Of a DNA stretch of 12,908 bases, positions 5,798-12,320 are shown one piece after another (the first letter of the stretch is position 1; each line of letters starts with the position of its first letter). Below the pieces are notes generated by a model. That model searched no databases, was not told the origin of the DNA, and saw only the letters and a list, made by a program, of their open reading frames with translations. A program made the position numbers and the translations under genes. The stretch covers positions 1 through 12,908 of the forward strand of contig QLUB01000046.1 in assembly GCA_018725205.1 (NCBI GenBank), read 5' to 3'. Origin of the DNA: a candidate division NPL-UPA2 bacterium. GTDB taxonomy: Bacteria > Bacillota > UBA994.

Positions 5798-7033
5798 CTA
5801 GTGGCGCAACTCGTTTAGCATTCTCTCCAACAGATAAGTCGCTCCGCGCGGCCCCACAAAGGGAGTGCCGTCAAACAGCAGCGTCGTGTAAAAGTTGGGG
5901 TTAGCGACCTGTATTTTTGCGGGCACGTCTGCTCCAATTTCCAGCAATACGCCATCGCCGAGCAACAGCTTTGGCTTTTCGTCGTGCAACACCTGCCTGC
6001 GCAATTCTTCGCTTGGCGCAAAAATGATGCGTTCTGCAAGCTCGGCACTTACCTGAGTCCCATTCGGACGCGCATGATTCACAAGCACTTTGCGCACGTC
6101 TATGCCTAGCTCCTGCATAAATCCGGCTATTCCCGTTGCCTGATCGTAATTCCCGGCCACCACACACGAGATTTGGGTGGCTCCATAGAAAGCGCGCCGA
6201 AAATACATCGTGTGTTGACGCGATGTATTTGCTGTTTGCGCCATATATGCAGCATCGCAGTTCTGCCCGAAGGCGTCAGCTACCTGCTTTAGCCACAGGG
6301 CCGAGCCTTGATAACCATAAGGGCTCCCGTAGATATAGGGCATACCATGGGCTTGCTTTAAGGCTTCGGCACAGGGTATTCCCTCGATGCGTGTGATTAG
6401 GTTAAACTCGGCGTTGGCGGCGCCGGCGATATCCGCGATAGAAGTGTCAGCTGTAAAGACAGTTGCGGCCTTAAGCCCAAAACACTCTGCCATCATCGAC
6501 TTAATCTCCCTAATGTCCGAGCGGAAGTTATAGCAGTCGGCATTTGCGCCAATAATGTTGTAGGTTTTTGCCTGTTTCGTCGTGGGCGGAGCGACAACGT
6601 GGTTAGCCAAAGCTGTCAGCGCTTCCGCCACACCCCACGTGAAGTCCCCTCTAAATCCGCCCCCAGTCATGGCGATAAGTTTTGCTTGTGTGGTGGGCTG
6701 CAGCGCTTGGCAGATGGTCTCGATGTCAGTGCCAATAATAGACGAGATGCTCGAAGCAAACACAAATATCACCGGTGGACGATATACAGCATCGATTTCG
6801 CGAATGGTGCGCTCAAGCCTGTCGCTGTCGCCGCTCACAATATCGGTTTCGTCCATGTGAGTAGTGAATAGGCGTGATTCCATAGAGGCGTTTAACTGCA
6901 TTAACCCCTCGATGCCGTAGTGCGTGGTTCCGGCTGGGCCGTACTCCAGAATACAACAATCCTTGATTGTGGCTAGAGTCCATAGAGCTCCCATGCGATC
7001 AGAGGCGAGCGGCAAGAACTTATACAGCTGCAT
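5798..7033 (-). CDS. NifK/BchB-like nitrogenase-superfamily subunit lacking the cluster cysteines
   Basis: This 411-residue protein belongs to the nitrogenase component 1 / light-independent protochlorophyllide reductase family. The MQLYKF N-terminus, the loop GPAGTTHYG (32-40), the block DIVSGDSDRLERTIREI (64-80) and SIIGTD (98-103) align with the family. The three positions that hold P-cluster cysteines in NifK are Ser11, Thr36 and Ser95. Thr36 falls where BchB has the cluster-ligating Asp36, as far as I recall the R. capsulatus sequence. Other nearby candidates are D12 and C26/C27. It has no C-terminal extension of the kind seen in BchB. I chose ATG 7033, preceded by AAGGGG, because the N-terminus then matches BchB; an upstream in-frame ATG at 7060 is less likely. 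It overlaps the NifD-like gene by 14 nt, implying translational coupling and an expected heterotetramer. It is the last gene of the operon. Confidence 0.85.
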   Translation of the reverse strand: MQLYKFLPLASDRMGALWTLATIKDCCILEYGPAGTTHYGIEGLMQLNASMESRLFTTHMDETDIVSGDSDRLERTIREIDAVYRPPVIFVFASSISSIIGTDIETICQALQPTTQAKLIAMTGGGFRGDFTWGVAEALTALANHVVAPPTTKQAKTYNIIGANADCYNFRSDIREIKSMMAECFGLKAATVFTADTSIADIAGAANAEFNLITRIEGIPCAEALKQAHGMPYIYGSPYGYQGSALWLKQVADAFGQNCDAAYMAQTANTSRQHTMYFRRAFYGATQISCVVAGNYDQATGIAGFMQELGIDVRKVLVNHARPNGTQVSAELAERIIFAPSEELRRQVLHDEKPKLLLGDGVLLEIGADVPAKIQVANPNFYTTLLFDGTPFVGPRGATYLLERMLNELRH

Positions 7034-8333
7034 GCAGTCCACCCCTTCCCGTGTGTCCAAACGTTTCGACGGCCTTTACGATCATGCGCAGTGCGGTCAA
7101 CGGCACCTCGAAACCGAGTTTGGCCGCTGCCGCATCGACAGCCACTTGTACAATGCCTAGTTCCATAAGGCGTTGCGGGTTCTCGTGACCGATGTAGATG
7201 TTAGGCTTAAGTTCGGAGTACAGAGCTTGCAGCGGGGCAATGTTGGCGATGCGTGAGACATAGGGGTCGTGGCCCTGGCTTAGCAGCTCCCGCATATACG
7301 TGTCATCGTTTTGGTAGAGGTCGCGAGCTTGAATTAAGAGCGGTTCCATACCTAGCTGGCTCAGGGAGCTTGCAAATTCAAAGGCCAAGAGCGGAGTGTT
7401 GCCGTAAATGAACCGCTTGCCGGCGAGCACATGGGCCTTTGCGGCGAGAAAGTCATCGAGTTCGCGCTTCAGGTCTTTACTCTCCTGCGCAAGGTCTAGC
7501 CCGAGCATTTTCGACAGCTTACCGTACGCCGCGCTGATGCGTTTTGGGCTCATATACTTGTCGAAGTAGACAAACGGCACGCTAAATTTGTCCTGCATAA
7601 TTTGTGCGAGGGGCAGTGCTGTGAAATCAGTAACTATATTGAGGCTAGCCGAAGTTGCTCGCGCTATTTCGTCGACTGCAGAGCGCGAGGGGATAGCTAG
7701 GTTGACGCTGATACCGTGCGGAGTGAGGAGCTTAAACATCTCTGTGTCGGCAATCTTACCGTAACGGTGTCCCAGTATGTTAACGCTACCCTCCTGGCGT
7801 GCCGTGGGCTGCATCAGTTTGACTAGGGCAGTCAGAGTCCTTTCTATACCGGGAATATGGCTGTTGCACTTAAAGTGCTCGGTGCGCACTACGAGCAGTT
7901 TAGCGTTAACGTCCGGCTGCAAGCTTTCAGCTAGGGCTTCATAGTCTTCGCCAATTACTTCTAGTACACAGGTAGTGACGATCATGATGGCCTTAGGAGA
8001 GAATGTGCGGTCAATATGCCGTATCGTCTCTGCAACTTTTTCGGCACAACCGAATACCACATCGTCCTGATTGATGGCAAACGACCAAAAATTGTCCTGC
8101 ATACTTGAGTCGGCAGCGCGGCGACCCGTGTTAAAAGTTTGGGTGTAGTAGGTGCACTCATCGGTGCCTACTAAGAGGACGGCCATATCCTTGATGTACC
8201 CGGCAGTGAGCGCGACGCCAAAAAGCGGGCAGTGTGTGCCGGGGAATTGCGCGTGGGACAACTGGCGGATATCTTTGGCGGCGCTGATCTGAGAAACACG
8301 ATTAAGCGTCTTTAAGCTGTAGCTTGATTGCAT
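7020..8333 (-). CDS. NifD/BchN-like nitrogenase-superfamily subunit
   Basis: This 437-residue component 1 family protein is the presumed partner of the NifK-like subunit. The three cluster ligands are intact: C35 (GTHCPLFG), C60 (GTDECTYY) and C122 (TTCVLEVIGED). Their spacing of 25 and 62 is close to BchN (25 and 61). Only two other cysteines occur, C96 and C154. Nothing corresponds to NifD Cys275, the FeMo-cofactor ligand, and no Cys occurs after residue 154. This argues against N2 reduction with FeMo-co and for a [4Fe-4S]-only enzyme of the BchN/CfbD kind. Electrons should come from the NifH-like protein of the same operon. The start is ATG 8333 with AAGGAG five bases before it. The gene overlaps the ABC ATPase gene by 22 nt. 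Homologues linked to tetrapyrrole reduction are the best functional model; the substrate is not known. Confidence 0.88.
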   Translation of the reverse strand: MQSSYSLKTLNRVSQISAAKDIRQLSHAQFPGTHCPLFGVALTAGYIKDMAVLLVGTDECTYYTQTFNTGRRAADSSMQDNFWSFAINQDDVVFGCAEKVAETIRHIDRTFSPKAIMIVTTCVLEVIGEDYEALAESLQPDVNAKLLVVRTEHFKCNSHIPGIERTLTALVKLMQPTARQEGSVNILGHRYGKIADTEMFKLLTPHGISVNLAIPSRSAVDEIARATSASLNIVTDFTALPLAQIMQDKFSVPFVYFDKYMSPKRISAAYGKLSKMLGLDLAQESKDLKRELDDFLAAKAHVLAGKRFIYGNTPLLAFEFASSLSQLGMEPLLIQARDLYQNDDTYMRELLSQGHDPYVSRIANIAPLQALYSELKPNIYIGHENPQRLMELGIVQVAVDAAAAKLGFEVPLTALRMIVKAVETFGHTGRGGLHAAV

Positions 8334-9127
8334 GGCAGCTCCTTCTTAGCGCAGGCTAGCCCAAGGGCGTGGAAGTATAGTTTACCTGTTTTAGGATGGT
8401 AGGCAATTTCTGCCTGCACATTGTATACTTCCGAGAGCAACTTCGGTGTGAGTACATCAACCGGTGCACCTTCGGCTACCTTGCGCCCGTCCTTAATGAC
8501 AACTAAGCGGTGACTGTAAGCGGCAGCATGGTTTATGTCGTGCAACACCATAACCACTGTTAGACCTAGACTCGCGTTAAGGCGCTTGACGAGGTCGAGC
8601 AGCTCAATTTGGTGGCAGATATCAAGAAAGGTTGTTGGCTCATCGAGCAGCAAAACCTGTGGGCGTTGCGCCAGTGCTAAGGCTATCCAAGCACGTTGGC
8701 GCTCACCACCGGAGAGAGAATTTACAGTCCGATCCGCAAACTGCTCTAGACGTGTTTGCGCAATGGCCCAGGCGACGATCTCGCGGTCTTCTTGGTTTAG
8801 GGTTTCATACCACTGCTGATGTGGCACCCTCCCGTAGTTAACTAGCTCGCGCACCGTAAAATCGGGCGGCGTGGCGTGCACTTGCGACAGAATGGACAGC
8901 TTCTTAGCTACCTCCCGCGTGGGCAATTTGTATATGTCGTATCCGTCTAAGTGCACCGTTCCACAGGTGCACTTCAGCAGGCGCGATATGGCCTTGAGCA
9001 CGGTCGATTTGCCTGAACCGTTAGGTCCGATCAGCGACACGATCTCGCCGGGCCGCACTTCAAAGTCAAAGTCCCACACGACAGTTTTCTTGTCATAGCA
9101 GAGATTAATGTTCTGAGCCGTGATCAT
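8312..9127 (-). CDS. FecE/HmuV-type ABC importer ATPase
   Basis: This 271-residue ATPase energises a FecCD-type (iron-siderophore, heme, cobalamin) importer. Walker A is GPNGSGKS (34-41), the Q-loop is Q82, the signature is LSGGERQR (138-145), Walker B is VLLLDEP (158-164) and the H-loop is H196. The length fits the family (about 250-275). I chose ATG 9127, which forms an ATGA overlap with the permease stop and begins at the usual MITAQNINLCY; a longer open frame to 9325 runs antiparallel through permease coding sequence and has no domain support. An AGGAGG lies 12 bases upstream. It sits between the permease and the NifD-like gene, so its expression is coupled to both import and the reductase. 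Confidence 0.92.
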   Translation of the reverse strand: MITAQNINLCYDKKTVVWDFDFEVRPGEIVSLIGPNGSGKSTVLKAISRLLKCTCGTVHLDGYDIYKLPTREVAKKLSILSQVHATPPDFTVRELVNYGRVPHQQWYETLNQEDREIVAWAIAQTRLEQFADRTVNSLSGGERQRAWIALALAQRPQVLLLDEPTTFLDICHQIELLDLVKRLNASLGLTVVMVLHDINHAAAYSHRLVVIKDGRKVAEGAPVDVLTPKLLSEVYNVQAEIAYHPKTGKLYFHALGLACAKKELPCNQATA

Positions 9128-10158
9128 ACGCGGTATGTGCCTCCTTTGCGAAGTAAGTAGAGGAAGAAGGGTCCGCCCACGACAGCCATGATGATGCCCA
9201 CAGGCAGCTCCACGGGGCGGAAAACAGTCCGTGCGGCGGCGTCGGCAGTTATGAGAAGCAAAGAGCCAAGCAGTGCGCTTAACGGCAGCATAAACTTGTA
9301 GTCCGAGCCGATCAGCAAGCGGCATACGTGGGGGATGATCAGCCCAATAAAGCCGATAAGCCCTACGGTGGACACCGAAATGCCAGCCAAGAAGGCAGCG
9401 ATAAAGGACAACACTGTCCTCGCCACGTTGACGTTTAAGCCAAGGTTTCTCGCCGCGTCGTCACCCAGTTGCAGCAGGTTAGCAGGCTTAATGCAGAGCA
9501 TGGCGGCTACTAGTGCGACCGCTGTATATGGAGCCAAGAGGCGTACGTGATGCCAGCTCCGCCCGGCTATGCTGCCGTTTAACCACATGAGAATGCCTTG
9601 GATGCGGTCGCTGTAAAGGATAGAGAGCAACGACGTGCCGCCGCCAAACACAGCATTGACGGCCACGCCAGCCAGAATTATGCGGATGGGGTCAAGGCCG
9701 CGTTTCCAAGCCAGCAGGAACACTAGGCCGCAGGCTATCGCGCCGCCAATAAACGCCGCAAACGGCACAAGTGCTCCCCACTGCGGGAACACCAACATGA
9801 TACTGACCCCCGCTAAGGCCGCACCCGTGGAGACCCCGGTAAGACCGGGGTCCGCCAGCGGGTTCCTCATCACTGCCTGCAACAGTGCGCCGGATAGGGC
9901 CAGATTAGCTCCCACCATCAACGCAACCAGCATTCTTGGGAGGCGCACATCCAAGACTATTATTTTGGCCAATGTCTCTTCCCCACCAAACAGAGCCTGC
10001 CAGATCTCGGCGGTACTAAAGCTTAAGCTGCCAAACCGCAGTGAAACTACGGCCGCAGTAAGGAGTAGGCCTAGCGCCAGCACTAGAACTAAGGCTTTCT
10101 TAACCACCCTAAGGCTGCGCGGCGCCGCTGTGGGCTGTGCTTCACTTCTTGTTGTCAT
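9124..10158 (-). CDS. FecCD/BtuC-type ABC importer permease
   Basis: This 344-residue integral membrane permease belongs to the iron-siderophore/heme/cobalamin family, with about ten helices expected. The conserved cytoplasmic loop RLPRMLVALMVG followed by ANLALSGALLQAVMRNPLA and DPGLTGVSTGAALA (about 73-115) is diagnostic, as is GLIGFIGLIIPHVCRLLIG near 265-285, which contains the coupling-helix region. The N-terminus (about 20 residues) is polar and precedes the first membrane helix. The start is ATG 10158, nine bases after the stop of the binding-protein gene. No strong ribosome site is visible there, so reinitiation after the upstream gene is likely. The substrate is inferred from the IsdE-like binding protein. 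Confidence 0.93.
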   Translation of the reverse strand: MTTRSEAQPTAAPRSLRVVKKALVLVLALGLLLTAAVVSLRFGSLSFSTAEIWQALFGGEETLAKIIVLDVRLPRMLVALMVGANLALSGALLQAVMRNPLADPGLTGVSTGAALAGVSIMLVFPQWGALVPFAAFIGGAIACGLVFLLAWKRGLDPIRIILAGVAVNAVFGGGTSLLSILYSDRIQGILMWLNGSIAGRSWHHVRLLAPYTAVALVAAMLCIKPANLLQLGDDAARNLGLNVNVARTVLSFIAAFLAGISVSTVGLIGFIGLIIPHVCRLLIGSDYKFMLPLSALLGSLLLITADAAARTVFRPVELPVGIIMAVVGGPFFLYLLRKGGTYRV

Positions 10159-10167
10159 CAGGTCAGC

Positions 10168-11340
10168 TTATGGGTACATAAAACGCGCGAGTGCCTCTAG
10201 CGCATCGATCATGGGGAGGCCAGGGTTAGACATAAACAAGACAGGCGGCAAGTCAATCACACGGTTGTTGCGTACCGCATCTAGGCGACCCCACACCGGG
10301 TTTTGGGTAAACTCGCGCTGGAACATTTGCGCCACCTGTTCTGGTGAGCCGTGGGAGATGCGCAGGATAATTTCGGGATTAAAGGCAATGATATTTTCCA
10401 TGCTGAGCGGAATTGTTTGTGCGTGGCGGACTACGGTCATGCCCTCGGTTACGTTGCGACCGCCTAACATGGTCACCATCTCACCCACGTAAGAATACTG
10501 GGTAGACAACATAAAGGCTTGTGGGGTACCAAAGATAATTAACACTCGGGGCTGTGGCCGGCCACGTGCGGCGGCTAAAGCTACGCGTTCACGCCCGCGA
10601 ATGTGGTCGATAAGCGCTTGCGCGTGATCGGCGTTGTTAAAGAAGGCGCGGCCAAACATCTCTAAATTGGCGATGACATCGCTGTAGCGCTGGTTGTCAA
10701 TAAAGTAGGCAGTGAGTCCGTGCTGTCTAAAGATCGGCGCGAGCGACGGCTTAAAAACAATGTTGGCGATTACTAGGTCGGGCCTAAGCGCCCGCAGCCG
10801 CTCGATGTTGGGGGACATAGGGGTTCCAAGTTGGGGGACATCACGTAAGATGTGGTGAGCCCGCGCTGTCGTAGCCATACCTACCGGCATAATCCCCATG
10901 CTTGCCAGCACTCCGGCTGTATTGACAGACAAGGCCACGACGCGCCGCGGGATTTCTTCGAGTACTAATTCCGTGCCGTCTGTTTCCACGAGTCTAAAGA
11001 CATGCGGGATTAAAGCTTGTGGTGCCGGTTGCGGTGTAGAGGTGAGTGTTGCTACTGCAGGAGCAACGGGTGCTGGTGACGGAGTAAGGCTGGGTCCCGG
11101 TGCTGGGGCACTAGGTGCTGGGGCAGGCGTGCTCGGCGTGGGTGTCGCCGCAGCGGGTGTGGGTGTCGCCGCAGCGGGTGCCGGTGTCGCCGCAGCGGGT
11201 GCCGGTGTCGCCGCAGCGGGTGTCGGTGTCGCCGCAGCGGGTGTCGGTGTCACCGCAGGCGGTTGCGCAGTCTGTGTGGCGCAACCCACGGTGATTACGG
11301 CCAATGCGACTACAAGCACAAGAGCAAGAAGTCTGTTCAT
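10168..11340 (-). CDS. IsdE-like heme-binding lipoprotein of an ABC importer, with a long Pro/Ala/Thr tether
   Basis: This substrate-binding lipoprotein has 390 residues. A signal peptide ends in the lipobox TVGC with C20 as the lipidated Cys. Residues 21 to about 109 are a low-complexity Pro/Ala/Thr tether, partly built of 7-residue repeats, and the binding domain follows from about 113. Compared from memory with S. aureus IsdE, long blocks align: VPQLGTPMSPNIE (168-180), PRVLIIFGTP (264-273), IILRISHGSPEQV (324-336) and AVRNNRVIDLP (355-365). M175 and H330 fall on the IsdE heme ligands Met78 and His229, separated by 155 residues compared with 151. Heme is therefore the best substrate; another tetrapyrrole is possible. 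The start is ATG 11340 with AAGGAGG 13 bases upstream, 27 bp after the NifH-like gene. Confidence 0.88.
   Translation of the reverse strand: MNRLLALVLVVALAVITVGCATQTAQPPAVTPTPAAATPTPAAATPAPAAATPAPAAATPTPAAATPTPSTPAPAPSAPAPGPSLTPSPAPVAPAVATLTSTPQPAPQALIPHVFRLVETDGTELVLEEIPRRVVALSVNTAGVLASMGIMPVGMATTARAHHILRDVPQLGTPMSPNIERLRALRPDLVIANIVFKPSLAPIFRQHGLTAYFIDNQRYSDVIANLEMFGRAFFNNADHAQALIDHIRGRERVALAAARGRPQPRVLIIFGTPQAFMLSTQYSYVGEMVTMLGGRNVTEGMTVVRHAQTIPLSMENIIAFNPEIILRISHGSPEQVAQMFQREFTQNPVWGRLDAVRNNRVIDLPPVLFMSNPGLPMIDALEALARFMYP
11141..11256 (-). repeat. 21-bp coding minisatellite in the lipoprotein tether
   Basis: Five consecutive 21-bp units start at 11141, 11162, 11183, 11204 and 11225, followed by a degenerate partial copy. 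They differ only at a few positions (for example GTG, GCC or GTC at the unit end). In the protein each unit is a 7-residue block of the form ATPxPAA. The unit is a multiple of three, so copy-number change lengthens or shortens the tether without a frameshift. Confidence 0.9.
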
Positions 11341-11367
11341 GGTTAACTTAACGCCTCCTTAGTGTGG

Positions 11368-12135
11368 TTATATGGCTTGGGAAATCCGAGTTGAAGTTAA
11401 AACTTTTGCAGCAAGGTCGCTGTACACACGGCTGATGTCGGAGTCTGGAAAGGCTTCTAGGACGGTTTGCCCGTTGTTTTCCGCCTTTTGCACCAAGGGG
11501 TGGCGTGGAACGCAATGGATTATTTCTGTGCCGATTTCGCGCGCTGCTTTGGCAACTAAGGCGGTTTCGTCTTCGACACCCTTGGCGTTAAGGATTAGCC
11601 CGCTAAGTTTGGCGTAACCCCGCACACTAAACTGACTGACGGCGTGCGAAATGTTAGTTGCAGCGTAGAGCGACATCATCTCACCGGACGTTACTATGTA
11701 TACCTCTTCGGCGTAACCACCGCGCAGAGGCATGGCAAATCCGCCGCAGACGACATCCCCAAGTACGTCATATATCACAACATCGGGTCGATGGACCTGA
11801 AAAGCCTTTAGCTCTTCTAGTTTCTCAAAAGCGGAGATAATGCCCCTACCTGCGCACCCGACACCGGGGGTAGGGCCGCCCGCCTCCACGCACAGCACGC
11901 CGCCGAACCCTAGGTGGACGATGTGCTCAAGCTTTAGGTCTTCACGCTTTGCCTTAATGGAGTCTAGAACAGTGGGGATCACCTTCCCTGACATTAAGGT
12001 CTTGGTGGAATCAGCTTTTGGGTCACACCCAATCTGCATGACGCGCAAACCAGACACAGCAAGGGCAGCCGACAAGTTTGAGGTTGTAGTCGACTTGCCG
12101 ATGCCGCCCTTGCCGTAGATTGCAATCTTCTTCAC
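11368..12135 (-). CDS. NifH/BchL/CfbC-like iron-protein ATPase (reductase component)
   Basis: This 255-residue homodimeric [4Fe-4S] ATPase passes low-potential electrons to a NifDK-like partner. The P-loop is GKGGIGKST (8-16) and the DPKAD switch is at 38-42. Cluster cysteines are C94 (PGVGCAGRG) and C130 (GDVVCGGFAMP). R97, the residue that is ADP-ribosylated in NifH, is kept. The segment after C130, including SGEMMSLYAA, is closer to NifH/CfbC than to typical BchL, judged by memory. The start is GTG 12135 with a purine-rich AAGGGG site about eight bases before it. It is the first gene of the operon, directly after the Fur-box promoter and separated from its NifDK-like partners by the three importer genes. 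No other nif genes (nifE, nifN, nifB) occur in the window, so nitrogen fixation is unlikely. Confidence 0.92.
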   Translation of the reverse strand: MKKIAIYGKGGIGKSTTTSNLSAALAVSGLRVMQIGCDPKADSTKTLMSGKVIPTVLDSIKAKREDLKLEHIVHLGFGGVLCVEAGGPTPGVGCAGRGIISAFEKLEELKAFQVHRPDVVIYDVLGDVVCGGFAMPLRGGYAEEVYIVTSGEMMSLYAATNISHAVSQFSVRGYAKLSGLILNAKGVEDETALVAKAAREIGTEIIHCVPRHPLVQKAENNGQTVLEAFPDSDISRVYSDLAAKVLTSTRISQAI

Positions 12136-12163
12136 GTACCCACCCCTTCGTCCTTAATGCGAT

Positions 12164-12178
12164 TAAGAATCATTATCA
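12164..12178 (-). promoter_or_regulatory. Fur box at the start of the nitrogenase-like/heme-import operon
   Basis: The plus strand reads TAAGAATCATTATCA. Against the 7-1-7 Fur consensus TGATAATNATTATCA it matches at 12 of the 14 defined positions, and one half-site is perfect. The box covers roughly -1 to +14 of the predicted transcript, where bound Fe-Fur would block initiation. It predicts expression under iron limitation. Confidence 0.75.
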
Positions 12179-12183
12179 AGTCA

Positions 12184-12212
12184 AGAATAGCATGCGCACG
12201 TTCTCGCGTCAA
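12184..12212 (-). promoter_or_regulatory. Sigma-A promoter of the nitrogenase-like/heme-import operon
   Basis: The -35 is TTGACG (12207-12212) and the -10 is TATTCT (12184-12189) on the minus strand, with a 17-bp spacer. The predicted +1 is near 12177, giving a leader of about 42 nt to the GTG at 12135. The Fur box begins at the start site. Confidence 0.75.
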
Positions 12213-12246
12213 GTCCTCGCATTCCTCCGTCCCTCGTCCCTCATCT

Positions 12247-12279
12247 TTCCTCCGGCAGGAATCCCGCTCCCCCAGAGCG
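12247..12279. other. Two small tandem inverted repeats in the divergent intergenic region
   Basis: TTCCT/AGGAA (12247-12251, 12257-12261) and CGCTC/GAGCG (12265-12269, 12275-12279) each form a 5-bp stem with a 5-nt loop. They lie between the operon promoter and the rightward ABC gene. Next to them, 12216-12252 is pyrimidine-rich on the plus strand with GTCCCTC repeated in tandem. I see no convincing sigma-A promoter for the rightward gene here. Confidence 0.3.
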
Positions 12280-12320
12280 AAACGTTACAGCAGTTGCCAT
12301 TTTGTAGAGGAGGTCTGTAT

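Noticed and set aside
9128..9325. The N-terminal 66-codon extension of the ABC ATPase frame
   Set aside because: It lies wholly within permease coding sequence and has no family match; ATG 9127 in an ATGA overlap gives the standard ATPase N-terminus.
9635..10492. A 285-codon plus-strand open frame
   Set aside because: It lies antisense to the permease and binding-protein genes, shows no domain or ribosome site, and its composition (Arg, Ser, Pro, Thr rich) is that of a shadow of GC-rich coding sequence.
11141..11256. A CRISPR-like repeat array
   Set aside because: The 21-bp units are directly adjacent with no unique spacers, and they encode in-frame 7-residue blocks of a lipoprotein.
10898..11362. 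A 154-codon plus-strand Gly/Ala/Val-repeat open frame
   Set aside because: It is the reverse complement of the Pro/Ala/Thr tether of the lipoprotein; the 21-bp repeat opens a frame on both strands.
5798..12135. A nitrogen-fixation (nif) cluster
   Set aside because: The NifD-like protein lacks the cofactor Cys, the NifK-like protein lacks the P-cluster cysteines, no nifB/E/N is present and a heme-type importer is interleaved. A tetrapyrrole-type reductase fits better.
12165..12190. A second, overlapping promoter (TTGACT with a downstream -10) at the Fur box
   Set aside because: With 16-18 bp spacing the -10 would be CGCATT or similar, a poor match; the upstream TTGACG-17-TATTCT pair is clearly better.
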